12,559 nucleotides of DNA from Candidatus Competibacteraceae bacterium (lineage in GTDB: Bacteria > Pseudomonadota > Gammaproteobacteria > Competibacterales > Competibacteraceae), in assembly GCA_003527885.1 (NCBI GenBank), contig DPWB01000370.1, forward strand, positions 790 to 13,348, in the 5' to 3' direction. Made by a program: the position numbers and the translations under genes. The notes beneath the pieces were generated by a model. It worked only from the letters and a program-made list of their open reading frames with translations. It did no database searches and was not told the DNA's origin. Positions 1-7,496 of the stretch are shown here, one piece after another. Every line of letters starts with the position of its first letter. Position 1 is the stretch's first letter.

Positions 1-946
1 GCTGGTGTCCAACCCGCGCGCCGGGCTGGTGACCGGCACCGGCGGCGGCAGCCCGCAAAACATGGTCGAGGCCGCCGACTTGCTGCGTAACAAGGGCTTG
101 AAACGGGTCGGGCCGTACATGGTGCCGCGTACCATGAGTAGCACCACCACCGCCTGCCTGGCCACGCCCTTCAAGATCAAGGGCGTGAACTACAGCATAG
201 GCTCCGCCTGCGCCACCGGCGCGCACTGCATCGGCCACGGCGCCGAGCTGATCCAGTGGAACAAGCAAGACATCGTGTTCGCCGGCGGCGGCGAGGAAGT
301 CCACTGGAGTTTGAGCCACCTGTTCGACGCGATGGGCGCGCTCTCCACCAAGTACAACGCCACGCCGCAGACCGCATCCCGCACCTACGACGCCAACCGC
401 GACGGCTTCGTGATTTCCGGCGGCGGCGGGGTGGTGGTGCTGGAGGAACTGGAGCACGCCCGCCGGCGCGGCGCGCGGATCTACGCCGAACTGGTCGGAT
501 ACGGCGCGACCTCGGACGGTTACGACATGGTGCAACCGTCCGGTGAAGGCGCCTTGCGCTGCATGAAACAGGCGCTGGAAGGCGTCGGCGAGCCGGTGGA
601 TTACATCAACACTCACGGCACCAGCACGCCGGTCGGCGATATTCGGGAACTGGAAGCGCTCCGCGAGATGTTCGGCGAGCGGATACCGCCGATCAGTTCC
701 ACCAAACCGCTGACCGGCCACGCCCTGGGCGCGGCGGGCGTGCACGAGGCGGTCTATTCGCTGCTGATGATGGACAATCGCTTCATCGCGGCCTCGGCCA
801 ACATCGAAACCCTCGATCCGGCGGCGGAAAGTTTTCCCATCGTCCGGCAGCGGGTCGATGGCGCCGACCTGAAGGTGGTGATGTCCAACAGCTTTGGCTT
901 TGGCGGCACCAACGCCACGCTGGTGTTCCGCCGGTTGGCGGCCTGA
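1..946 (+). CDS. fabB: Beta-ketoacyl-ACP synthase I (FabB), 5' end cut off by window edge
   Basis: Condensing enzyme of type II fatty acid synthesis. FabB elongates acyl-ACPs with malonyl-ACP in the cytoplasm and is needed for unsaturated fatty acids. The reading frame is open from the window edge (first full codon at base 2) to a TGA at 944-946. Counting from the GTG at base 5, the nucleophile Cys69 sits in SACATGAHC, His204 in [11 protein letters not shown], Lys234 in STKPLTGH and His239 in TGHALGAAG. These four fall at a constant offset of 94 from E. coli FabB Cys163, His298, Lys328 and His333 (recalled numbering), so about 94 N-terminal residues lie upstream and there are no internal gaps. 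The GTG at base 5 is not a real start. The C-terminus ends in the usual [14 protein letters not shown] block. FabB fits better than FabF because of the SACAT and GGGEE context. A partner fabA may lie upstream, which cannot be seen here. Confidence 0.95.
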   Translation, partial: LVSNPRAGLVTGTGGGSPQNMVEAADLLRNKGLKRVGPYMVPRTMSSTTTACLATPFKIKGVNYSIGSACATGAHCIGHGAELIQWNKQDIVFAGGGEEVHWSLSHLFDAMGALSTKYNATPQTASRTYDANRDGFVISGGGGVVVLEELEHARRRGARIYAELVGYGATSDGYDMVQPSGEGALRCMKQALEGVGEPVDYINTHGTSTPVGDIRELEALREMFGERIPPISSTKPLTGHALGAAGVHEAVYSLLMMDNRFIAASANIETLDPAAESFPIVRQRVDGADLKVVMSNSFGFGGTNATLVFRRLAA

Positions 947-965
947 AGCGCATCCGACGTGACCG

Positions 966-996
966 GGCCGCCTTTCCCAAGGCGGCCTTCTTGTTT
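966..996 (+). terminator. Intrinsic terminator after fabB
   Basis: A perfect 9-bp GC-rich stem, GGCCGCCTT (966-974) with AAGGCGGCC (979-987), closes a 4-base loop TCCC and is followed directly by a T-rich run TTCTTGTTT (988-996). It begins 20 bases after the fabB stop codon. The form is that of a standard rho-independent terminator. It ends only 14 bases before the next start codon. Confidence 0.88.
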
Positions 997-1010
997 GCCG
1001 TGGAGAAGAA

Positions 1011-1400
1011 ATGATGGCCAGTTTTCCCTTGCTTGCGATCGTCGTGGTGGTGTACACGCTGTTTGCGCTGACCGCGCCGGCGTGGCTGGAGGCGGTGCGG
1101 TTCCAGTTGCCGCTGCTGTCCGGCGCGACGCTGCCGTTCCGGGGTGGCGACCTGCTGCTGGTGCTCGGCTTGATCCTGTTGTGCGTCGAAGTCTACCGCG
1201 CCACCAGCAGTTCCAGCGGCGCCATTCTCAACCATGTGCTCTCGCTGGTAGTCTTCGTCGTCGCCTTGATCGAGTTGCTGGTGATGCCGCACATGGCCAA
1301 CATCACGTTCTTTCTGATCGTGCTCATGGCGCTGAGCGATGTGGTGGCCGGTTTCACCGTCACCATCTCTTCCTCCCGACGGGATTGGCAGCGCCAATGA
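1011..1400 (+). CDS. Small four-helix inner membrane protein, function unknown
   Basis: A 129-residue very hydrophobic protein I cannot assign to a named family. Four likely membrane helices lie at about residues 4-21, 46-63, 72-91 and 97-117, with a short basic tail (SSRRDWQRQ). There is no catalytic motif and no signal peptide apart from the first helix. A strong Shine-Dalgarno, GGAGAAG (1002-1008), precedes two adjacent ATG codons (1011 and 1014). The second gives the more usual spacing, so the true protein may be one residue shorter. The gene sits between the fabB terminator and thiL. Its stop is 49 bases before the thiL start, so the two may be co-transcribed. GC-rich codon use, the clear ribosome site and the ordered helices make it a real gene. 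The role is unknown and the neighbours do not point to one. Confidence 0.72.
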   Translation: MMASFPLLAIVVVVYTLFALTAPAWLEAVRFQLPLLSGATLPFRGGDLLLVLGLILLCVEVYRATSSSSGAILNHVLSLVVFVVALIELLVMPHMANITFFLIVLMALSDVVAGFTVTISSSRRDWQRQ

Positions 1401-1449
1401 GGGTTGCCGATCCAATCATAGGGGGATCGGGCGGAGCTTCGGCGCTCTG

Positions 1450-2424
1450 ATGCCCGCCTCCGAATTTTCCCTGATCGACCGTTATTTTTCCGCTCAAAGG
1501 GTGCGGCGCGCCGACGTGGCGCTGGGAATCGGGGACGACGGCGCCCTGCTGCTCCCGCCCGGCGACCAGCAGCTGGTGGTGACGCTGGATGCCCTGGTGG
1601 CGGACGTGCATTTTTTTGCCGACGCCGACCCGGAAGGCATCGGCCACAAGGCGCTGGCGGTGAATTTGAGCGATCTGGCGGCCATGGGCGCAACGCCGGC
1701 CTGGGCCACGCTGGCGCTGGTGTTGCCACGGGCCGACGAGGCGTGGCTGGCGCGCTTCCGCCGGGGTTTGTTCGCGCTGGCGGAGCGTCACCGGATGCAG
1801 TTGGTGGGCGGCGACACCACGCGCGGGCCGACGACTGTCATCACGCTCCAGGCGCACGGTTTCGTGCCGCCCGGTTTGGCGCTGCGCCGCGACGGGGCGA
1901 AACCGGGCGATGGGATTTATGTCACCGGCACGCCGGGCGATGCGGGTTTGGCGCTGGCGGTGGCTTACGGCAAAACCACCGTCGCCGCCGCGCATCGCGA
2001 CTATCTCCAAGCCCGGTTGGAACGACCGCAGCCGCGCATCGCCCAAGGCTTGGCGTTGCGCGGGATCGCCAGCGCCGCCATCGACATCTCCGACGGGCTG
2101 GCGCAAGACCTCGGCCACATCCTCGAACGCAGCGGGGTCGGCGCGCGGCTGGAGGTGGACCGCCTACCCTTGTCGCCGGCGTTGCTGGCCGGCTCCGACC
2201 GCCGGGCAGCGCTCGCCGTCGCACTGTCTGGCGGCGACGATTACGAATTGTGCTTCACCGCCCCACCGGAACGGGTTGCGCGGTTGGAAAGTACGGCGCT
2301 GGGGTGGGATTGTCGTTGTACTCGCATCGGCGCTATCACGGCGGAACCGGGTTTGCGGCTGGTCGGCGCGGAGAGTTCAGCCTTTCATTTGGAGCGGTTG
2401 GGCTATGACCACTTCCTTTCCTGA
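1450..2424 (+). CDS. thiL: Thiamine-monophosphate kinase ThiL
   Basis: Phosphorylates thiamine monophosphate to thiamine diphosphate with ATP, the final step of cofactor synthesis, in the cytoplasm. Starting at ATG 1450 the protein has 324 residues, close to the roughly 325 of E. coli ThiL, and opens with the expected SEFSLIDRYF block. Family motifs appear in order: GIGDDGALL (26-34, Mg/ATP-binding aspartates), LDALVADVHFF (46-56), HKALAVNLSDLAAMG (66-80), LVGGDTTRGP (118-127), IDISDGLAQDLGHI (211-224) and LSGGDDYEL (259-267). This is the AIRS/PurM-like two-domain fold. The frame stays open back to an ATG at 1339, but that would overlap the upstream gene and add residues outside the family. 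A GGCGGAG at 1430-1436 is the nearest ribosome-site candidate, with long spacing. In many gammaproteobacteria thiL follows nusB and precedes pgpA; here it is next to neither. Confidence 0.95.
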   Translation: MPASEFSLIDRYFSAQRVRRADVALGIGDDGALLLPPGDQQLVVTLDALVADVHFFADADPEGIGHKALAVNLSDLAAMGATPAWATLALVLPRADEAWLARFRRGLFALAERHRMQLVGGDTTRGPTTVITLQAHGFVPPGLALRRDGAKPGDGIYVTGTPGDAGLALAVAYGKTTVAAAHRDYLQARLERPQPRIAQGLALRGIASAAIDISDGLAQDLGHILERSGVGARLEVDRLPLSPALLAGSDRRAALAVALSGGDDYELCFTAPPERVARLESTALGWDCRCTRIGAITAEPGLRLVGAESSAFHLERLGYDHFLS

Positions 2425-2478
2425 ATTTAACAGCCAGACTTTTACAGTCTTCCTTGATCACCGACGGAACCCGCAGCC

Positions 2479-3753
2479 ATGAAAATCGAAACCATCGCCA
2501 TTCACGGCGGCTATACCCCGGAACCGACCACCAAGGCCGTCGCCGTTCCGATCTATCAAACCACCTCCTACGCCTTCGACGACACCCAGCACGGCGCCGA
2601 CCTGTTCGATTTGAAGGTGCCGGGCAACATCTACACCCGGATCATGAACCCGACCACCGCCGTGCTGGAACAGCGGGTGGCGGCGCTGGAAGGCGGCGTC
2701 GGCGCGCTGGGCGTGGCCTCCGGCATGGCGGCGATCACCTACGCGATCATGACCATCACCGAAGCCGGTGACAACATCGTCACCACGTCGAGCCTGTACG
2801 GCGGCACTTACAACCTGTTCGCCCACACCTTGCCCCGCTACGGCATCGAGGTCCGCTTCGCCGACTACCGCGACACGGCGGCGATGGGCCGGCTGATCGA
2901 CGGCAAGACCAAGGCGGTGTTCTGCGAGTCCATCGGCAACCCGGCCGCCAACGTGGTGGATTTCGGGGCCTTGGCGGATATCGCGCACGCCCAGGGGGTG
3001 CCGCTGATCGTCGATAACACCGTGCCGACGCCCTATTTATGCCGGCCGTTCGAGCACGGCGCGGATATCGTGGTGCACGCCCTGACCAAATACATGGGCG
3101 GCCACGGCACCAGCATCGGCGGCGCAATCGTCGATTCCGGGCGCTTTCCGTGGGACCAGCACAAGGTACGTTTCGCCCGCTTGAACGAACCCGATCCCTC
3201 CTATCACGGCGTGGTCTACGTCGAGGCGCTGGGGCCGGCGGCGTTCATCGGCCGGGCGCGGGTGGTGCCGCTGCGCAACACCGGCGCGGCGATCTCGCCG
3301 TTCAACAGCTTCCTGATCCTGCAAGGCATCGAAACCCTGCCGGTTCGGATGGACCGCCACTGCGAAAACGCGGTCAAGGCCGCCGAGTATCTGCGCGATC
3401 ACCCGCAAGTGGTCTGGGTCAAATACCCGGCTCTTTCCGACAGCCCGGAAAAACCGCTGGTGGACAAATATATGGGCGGACGCGGTTCCAGCATCTTGAG
3501 CTTCGGCATCAAGGGCGGCCGCGAGGCCGGAGCCAAGTTCATCGACGCGCTGCAACTGGTGACCCGGCTGGTCAACATCGGCGACGCCAAGTCGCTGGCC
3601 TGTCATCCGGCGACCACCACCCACCGGCAACTGTCGCCGGCGGAGTTGGCCAAAGCGGGCGTCAGCGAAGACCTGGTGCGGCTGTCCATCGGTATCGAAC
3701 ACATCGACGACATTCTGGCCGATCTGGAGCAAGCCCTGGCGGCGGCGAAGTAG
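2479..3753 (+). CDS. metY: O-acetylhomoserine sulfhydrylase (PLP-dependent, MetY)
   Basis: Makes L-homocysteine from O-acetylhomoserine and sulfide, the direct sulfhydrylation route to methionine, in the cytoplasm. The 424-residue protein has the length and block order of the Cys/Met metabolism PLP family. It shows YTRIMNPTT (52-60) for phosphate binding from the neighbouring subunit, ASGMAAI (80-86), SSLYGGTYNLF with the ring-stacking Tyr107, VDNTVPTPYLCRP with Asp179 contacting the pyridine nitrogen, and the Schiff-base Lys204 in VVHALTKYMGGHGT. The block RLNEPDPSYHG and the length of about 425 residues point to MetY rather than MetZ or MetB, which are nearer 390-400. The gene begins 54 bases after thiL, with a weak GACGGAA ribosome site, and ends 39 bases before frmA. 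No SAM or cobalamin riboswitch could fit in the short leader, and none was seen. Confidence 0.93.
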   Translation: MKIETIAIHGGYTPEPTTKAVAVPIYQTTSYAFDDTQHGADLFDLKVPGNIYTRIMNPTTAVLEQRVAALEGGVGALGVASGMAAITYAIMTITEAGDNIVTTSSLYGGTYNLFAHTLPRYGIEVRFADYRDTAAMGRLIDGKTKAVFCESIGNPAANVVDFGALADIAHAQGVPLIVDNTVPTPYLCRPFEHGADIVVHALTKYMGGHGTSIGGAIVDSGRFPWDQHKVRFARLNEPDPSYHGVVYVEALGPAAFIGRARVVPLRNTGAAISPFNSFLILQGIETLPVRMDRHCENAVKAAEYLRDHPQVVWVKYPALSDSPEKPLVDKYMGGRGSSILSFGIKGGREAGAKFIDALQLVTRLVNIGDAKSLACHPATTTHRQLSPAELAKAGVSEDLVRLSIGIEHIDDILADLEQALAAAK

Positions 3754-3792
3754 CCGCTCCGACAAGCCACAATCATTTGAGGAATCGAAACC

Positions 3793-4902
3793 ATGAAAGC
3801 GCGTGCCGCCGTGGCCTGGGAGCCGAAAAAACCGCTGGTGATCGAACATGTGGATGTGGAAGGCCCGAAAGACGGCGAGGTATTGCTGAAAGTGGTGGCG
3901 ACCGGGGTTTGCCACACCGACGCTTTCACCTTGTCCGGCGATGACCCGGAAGGCGCCTTTCCCTGCATTCTGGGCCATGAAGGCGGCTGTGAAGTGGTCG
4001 AATGCGGCCCCGGCGTCAAGGGCCTAAAACCCGGCGATCACGTCATTCCGCTCTATATCCCGGAATGCGGCGAATGCGCGTATTGCCGCTCCACCAAAAC
4101 CAACCTGTGCCAGTCCATCGCCGCCACGGTGTGGACCGGCTACATGCCCGACCACACCCGCCGCTTTTCCTGCAAGGGCCAGCCGCTGTTTCACTACATG
4201 GGTTGCTCGACCTTCGCCGAGTACACCGTGGTGCCGGAAATCGCGCTGGCCAAGATCAATCCGGCCGCGCCGCTGGACAAGGTGTGCCTGCTGGGGTGCG
4301 GCGTCACCACCGGCATCGGCGCGGTGCTGAACACCGCCAAGGTCGAGCCGGGCGCGACGGTGGCGGTGTTCGGCCTCGGCGGCATCGGCCTGTCGGTGAT
4401 CCAGGGCGCGGTGATGGCCCAGGCCGGGCGGATCATCGCCGTCGATCTCAATCCCGACAAATTCGCCATGGCCAAGGCGCTGGGCGCAACCGACACCCTC
4501 AATCCCAAGGACATCGGCGGCGATCTGGTCGAGGCCATCAAAGAGATGACGGATGGCGGGGTGGATTATTCCTTCGAGTGCATCGGCAACGTCAACGTGA
4601 TGCGTCAGGCGCTGGAGTGCTGCCACATGGGTTGGGGTGTGTCCACCATCATCGGCGTGGCTGGAGCCGGCCAGGAAATCCGCACCCGCCCGTTTCAACT
4701 GGTCACCGGCCGCACCTGGAAAGGCACCGCCTTCGGCGGGGTCAAGGGCCGCAGCCAGTTGCCCGGTTACGTGGACAACTATCTCCGGGGCAAGATCGAA
4801 CTGGATAAGATGGTGACGCACACGATGCCGCTGGAAGAGATCAACACCGCCTTCGATCTGATGCACGAAGGCAAGAGCATCCGTTCCGTCATCATTTTTT
4901 AG
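3793..4902 (+). CDS. frmA: S-(hydroxymethyl)glutathione dehydrogenase / class III alcohol dehydrogenase (FrmA)
   Basis: Oxidises S-hydroxymethylglutathione, formed from formaldehyde and glutathione, to S-formylglutathione with NAD+, in the cytoplasm. It is 369 residues, the family's usual length. The catalytic zinc site is Cys40 (GVCHTDAF), His62-Glu63 (GHEGG) and Cys169 (LLGCGVTTG). The structural zinc site is Cys92, Cys95, Cys98 and Cys106. The Rossmann glycines GLGGIG lie at 194-199, with Asp218 (AVDLN) giving NAD preference. The end, [12 protein letters not shown], keeps the C-terminal Arg typical of class III. One oddity: where E. coli and human enzymes read about VRETQGKG or IRVTQGKG after the last structural cysteine, this reads IAATVWTG (109-116), so the class III Arg115 position is Ala110. 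A good GAGGAA site (3779-3784) precedes the ATG. The adjoining fghA completes the formaldehyde pathway. Confidence 0.94.
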   Translation: MKARAAVAWEPKKPLVIEHVDVEGPKDGEVLLKVVATGVCHTDAFTLSGDDPEGAFPCILGHEGGCEVVECGPGVKGLKPGDHVIPLYIPECGECAYCRSTKTNLCQSIAATVWTGYMPDHTRRFSCKGQPLFHYMGCSTFAEYTVVPEIALAKINPAAPLDKVCLLGCGVTTGIGAVLNTAKVEPGATVAVFGLGGIGLSVIQGAVMAQAGRIIAVDLNPDKFAMAKALGATDTLNPKDIGGDLVEAIKEMTDGGVDYSFECIGNVNVMRQALECCHMGWGVSTIIGVAGAGQEIRTRPFQLVTGRTWKGTAFGGVKGRSQLPGYVDNYLRGKIELDKMVTHTMPLEEINTAFDLMHEGKSIRSVIIF

Positions 4903-4918
4903 GGGGGTCGCGCCGGTG
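4901..4918 (+). promoter_or_regulatory. Ribosome binding site deciding the GTG start of fghA
   Basis: AGGGGGG at 4901-4907 overlaps the frmA stop codon (TAG, 4900-4902) and lies eight bases before GTG 4916. It is the only good Shine-Dalgarno near the first conserved residues of FghA, so it supports the GTG as the start and suggests that fghA translation is tied to ribosomes ending frmA. Confidence 0.6.
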
Positions 4919-5788
4919 GAGCACATCGAGTCGATCAAGGAATTCGGCGGCCGGCTAAACCGTTACCGGCACCGCTCGCCGGTTTGCAACTGCGACATGA
5001 CGTTTTCGGTCTATCTGCCGCCCATCGCCGAAAAGGAACGAGTCCCGGCGATCTACTGGCTATCCGGCCTGACCTGCACCGACGACAATTTCCGGGTCAA
5101 GGCCGGGGCGCAACGCTACGCGGCGGAACTTGGGCTGGCGCTGGTCATCCCCGACACCAGCCCGCGCGGCGCGGACGTGCCGGACGTGCCGGAACGCTAC
5201 GATCTCGGCCAGGGCGCGGGGTTTTACCTCAACGCCACCCAAGCGCCGTGGTCGACCCATTACCGCATGTACGATTACGTCACCCGCGAGCTGCCGGCGC
5301 TGGTCGAGGCGAAACTGCCGCTGACCGGCGCGCGCGCCATCACCGGCCATTCGATGGGCGGCCACGGCGCGCTGCTCTGCGCGTTGAAGGAACCGGGTTT
5401 TTATCGGTCGGTCTCCGCCTTCGCGCCGATCTGTCACCCGATGGCCTGCGCTTGGGGCCAGGGTTGCTTCAAGGCGTATCTGGGTGGCGACCGCGAGACC
5501 TGGGCCGCTTACGACGCCACCCGCTTGATCGAGGACGGCGCGGCGGCCCTCCCGTTGCTGGTCGATCAGGGGACGGACGACGAATTTCTCGCCCAGCAGT
5601 TGCACCCGAACTCGCTGGAGCGGATCTGCGCGGCCCGCCAGTTTCCGCTGACTTTGCGCTGGCAGGCGGGTTACGACCACAGCTACCACTTCGTCGCCAC
5701 CTTCATCGGCGAACATCTCGCCTACCATGCCGCCAAGCTCCGTGAACCAGGAACTGTTGAAGCTGCTGCAAAAGACCCTGCGCGGTGA
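4916..5788 (+). CDS. fghA: S-formylglutathione hydrolase (FghA)
   Basis: Hydrolyses S-formylglutathione to formate and glutathione, the second step of glutathione-linked formaldehyde removal, in the cytoplasm. It is an alpha/beta hydrolase of the esterase D type. The nucleophile Ser146 lies in TGHSMGGHGAL, the likely acid Asp222 in DQGTDDEFL, and His255 in GYDHSYHF. Other family blocks are YWLSGLTCTDDNF (47-59), PDTSPRG (79-85) and DLGQGAGFYLNATQAPW (96-112). At 290 residues it is slightly longer than E. coli FrmB (about 277). The extra tail after HLAYHAAKL is unconserved and lies in the region that also encodes the start of the next gene. It begins with GTG, 13 bases after frmA, which matches joint expression. 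There is no frmR-type regulator gene beside the pair. Confidence 0.94.
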   Translation: MEHIESIKEFGGRLNRYRHRSPVCNCDMTFSVYLPPIAEKERVPAIYWLSGLTCTDDNFRVKAGAQRYAAELGLALVIPDTSPRGADVPDVPERYDLGQGAGFYLNATQAPWSTHYRMYDYVTRELPALVEAKLPLTGARAITGHSMGGHGALLCALKEPGFYRSVSAFAPICHPMACAWGQGCFKAYLGGDRETWAAYDATRLIEDGAAALPLLVDQGTDDEFLAQQLHPNSLERICAARQFPLTLRWQAGYDHSYHFVATFIGEHLAYHAAKLREPGTVEAAAKDPAR

Positions 5789-6335
5789 GCTGAACCGCAC
5801 TCGTCGCCGCAAAACCAGCTCCCCCTGGATAGTGGGCGGGTTGACGGCGGCGGTGGTCGCGATCAGTTACGCCCTGCACCAGCCCAAAGCGCCGCCTTCG
5901 GCCACGGCCGAGGGCGCGGAGCTGGTTTGCGCGCTCGGAGGTGTTTTCGACGGCGATACCTTGTCCGCCAATTGCGCCGAGGGTGAAGTCAAGGTGCGGA
6001 TCTTCGGCATCGACGCGCCGGAGATGAAGCAGGAGCCGTGGGGCGATCGTTCCCGCGAGGCGCTACGCGGTTTGTTGCCCCGGTCCGGCTCGATCGGCCT
6101 GCGGGTGATGGATCATGACCGCTACGGTCGAACCGTCGCCCAAGTGGTCGCAGGCGAGCGCGATGTCGGCCTGGAAATGGTCCGGTTGGGTCAGGCGGTG
6201 GTCTACCAGCAGTACAATCACGCGCCGGATTACCAGCAGGCTCAGGCTGAAGCCAAACAAACCCGGCGCGGTATCTGGGCGAAACCGGGCGGCCAGCAGG
6301 ATCCGGCGGCTTGGCGGCGGCTGAACCCACGCTAA
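5727..6335 (+). CDS. Membrane-anchored staphylococcal-nuclease-like (thermonuclease) protein
   Basis: Probable extracytoplasmic nuclease of the SNase family. From ATG 5727 it has 202 residues: a basic N-terminus (RTRRRK, 24-29), one membrane or signal-anchor helix at about 34-50, a short linker, and an SNase OB-fold domain at about 64-187. Catalytic positions match S. aureus nuclease: Asp77 (FDGDT; Asp21), Arg91 (VRIFG; Arg35), Asp96 and Glu99 (IDAPE; Asp40 and Glu43) and Arg135 (DRYGR; Arg87). All are present, so activity is plausible. The substrate, DNA or RNA, is not shown. The start is uncertain. ATG 5727 overlaps fghA by 62 bases with a poor ribosome site. GTG 5742 and TTG 5757 are also in frame, while the only start beyond fghA (GTG 5832) would cut into the anchor helix. 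Confidence 0.87.
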   Translation: MPPSSVNQELLKLLQKTLRGELNRTRRRKTSSPWIVGGLTAAVVAISYALHQPKAPPSATAEGAELVCALGGVFDGDTLSANCAEGEVKVRIFGIDAPEMKQEPWGDRSREALRGLLPRSGSIGLRVMDHDRYGRTVAQVVAGERDVGLEMVRLGQAVVYQQYNHAPDYQQAQAEAKQTRRGIWAKPGGQQDPAAWRRLNPR

Positions 6336-6359
6336 ACTCACTCAGGCGACAGTTTTCGC

Positions 6360-7496
6360 ATGGTGGCCGTCCCTTCACCGCCCTCGGTCGACTCCGCCGT
6401 CGTGCGCTGCGCGATGGAGCGGTGCCAGTGCGCGGGCGGCTGGACGCTCGACGGGATCCAGGGTCTCGACAGCCGCCTGCGAAGCGTGCGCTGGCCGTCG
6501 GGCGCGCTGGAACTGGATTGCTCCGCCGTCCGCGCCATCGATACCACCGGCGCGTTGCGCCTGCTCAACCTCGTCGCCGAACTGGAACAGGCCGGCCGGC
6601 CGGTCCGGTTGGTGGGATTGCGCGCGGAACATCGGGCGTTGCTGGAGCTGGTTCGGGAACGCCGCGCCAGTGCCGGAGTTTCAGCGGCCCCGCCAGCGCG
6701 GCCGGGCGGGTTGGAGCGGCTGGGGCGGTTGGTGGCATTTCACCTGAGCGCGGGCACGGCCTTTCTGGGCTTCGTCGGCGAGGCGGCGGCGGCGCTGGGC
6801 CGCTTGCTGCTGCGTCCCGGCCGGTTTCGCTGGCGGGCGCTGTTTGGCAATATCGAGGATGCCGGCGTCAACGCGCTGCCGATCATCGCGTTGCTGTCGT
6901 TTATGATGGGCGTGGTCATCGCCTACCAGGGCGGCCAGCAGCTCAAGGCCTACGGCGCCAACATCTTCATCGTCGAGCTGATCTCGCTGACCATGTTGCG
7001 CGAGCTGGCGCCGCTGATCACCGCCATCATCGTCGCCGGTCGCACCGGCTCGGCCTATACCGCCCAGATCGGCACCATGCAGATCACCGAGGAGGTGGAC
7101 GCGCTGCGCACCATCGGTATTCCGCCCATGGACTTGCTGGTGGTACCCAAACTGCTGGCGCTGGTGGTCGCGTTGCCGTTGCTGACGGTGTTCGCCGACG
7201 CGCTCAGCGTGTTCGGCGGCATGGTCATGGCCCAGACGCTGCTGGACGTCAATTTCAGCGATTTTCTGGACCGGGTGCCGCAGGTGGTGACCTTGACTTC
7301 TTTCTTGCTGGGCGTCGGCAAAGCGCCGGTGTTCGCCGCCATCATCGCGCTGGTCGGCTGCTATCAGGGCTTTCACGTGCGCGGCGGCGCCGATAGCGTC
7401 GGCCGGCAGACCACGGTCAGCGTGGTGCAGTCGATTTTCCTGGTGATCGCCGCCGATGCGCTATTCTCGGTGGTACTGGGCGGCGTGGGTTTATGA
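6360..7496 (+). CDS. MlaE-like lipid ABC transporter permease with N-terminal STAS domain
   Basis: Inner-membrane permease of an MCE-type phospholipid or hydrophobic-molecule transporter. The 378 residues fall into two parts. Residues about 12-105 form a STAS domain with the hallmark ELDCSAVRAIDTTGALRLL; Thr62-Thr63 match the regulatory Ser/Thr region of MlaB. Residues about 120-378 form the MlaE permease with about five membrane helices. They include NALPIIALLSFMMGVVIAYQ, ELAPLITAIIVAGRTGSAY (215-233) and QITEEVDALRTIGI (241-254), the segment that couples to the ATPase. In E. coli the STAS protein MlaB is a separate gene, so this is a natural fusion of the two subunits, a form known in other proteobacteria. 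The ATG lies 24 bases after the nuclease gene with an AGGCGA-like ribosome site. The stop overlaps the ATPase start as ATGA. Orthology to Mla versus other MCE permeases is not settled, so no symbol is given. Confidence 0.92.
   Translation: MVAVPSPPSVDSAVVRCAMERCQCAGGWTLDGIQGLDSRLRSVRWPSGALELDCSAVRAIDTTGALRLLNLVAELEQAGRPVRLVGLRAEHRALLELVRERRASAGVSAAPPARPGGLERLGRLVAFHLSAGTAFLGFVGEAAAALGRLLLRPGRFRWRALFGNIEDAGVNALPIIALLSFMMGVVIAYQGGQQLKAYGANIFIVELISLTMLRELAPLITAIIVAGRTGSAYTAQIGTMQITEEVDALRTIGIPPMDLLVVPKLLALVVALPLLTVFADALSVFGGMVMAQTLLDVNFSDFLDRVPQVVTLTSFLLGVGKAPVFAAIIALVGCYQGFHVRGGADSVGRQTTVSVVQSIFLVIAADALFSVVLGGVGL

Noticed and set aside
1339..1449. Earlier start for thiL at ATG 1339
   Set aside because: It would overlap the upstream membrane protein gene and add 37 residues that do not resemble ThiL. 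The family N-terminus begins at ATG 1450.
2436..2450. AGACT-TTTAC-AGTCT inverted repeat between thiL and metY as a terminator
   Set aside because: The stem is only 5 bp, not GC-rich, and no T-run follows.
3037..4938. Long open frames on the - strand opposite metY and frmA (about 313 and 304 codons)
   Set aside because: They lie fully opposite well-supported genes and result from strong third-position GC bias. Their translations show low-complexity His/Arg/Gly/Gln composition and no family motifs.
5175..5192. Tandem copy of GGACGTGCC inside fghA
   Set aside because: Two copies of nine bases encode a short loop (ADVPDVPE) that varies in length in the family. Likely minor slippage with no regulatory meaning.
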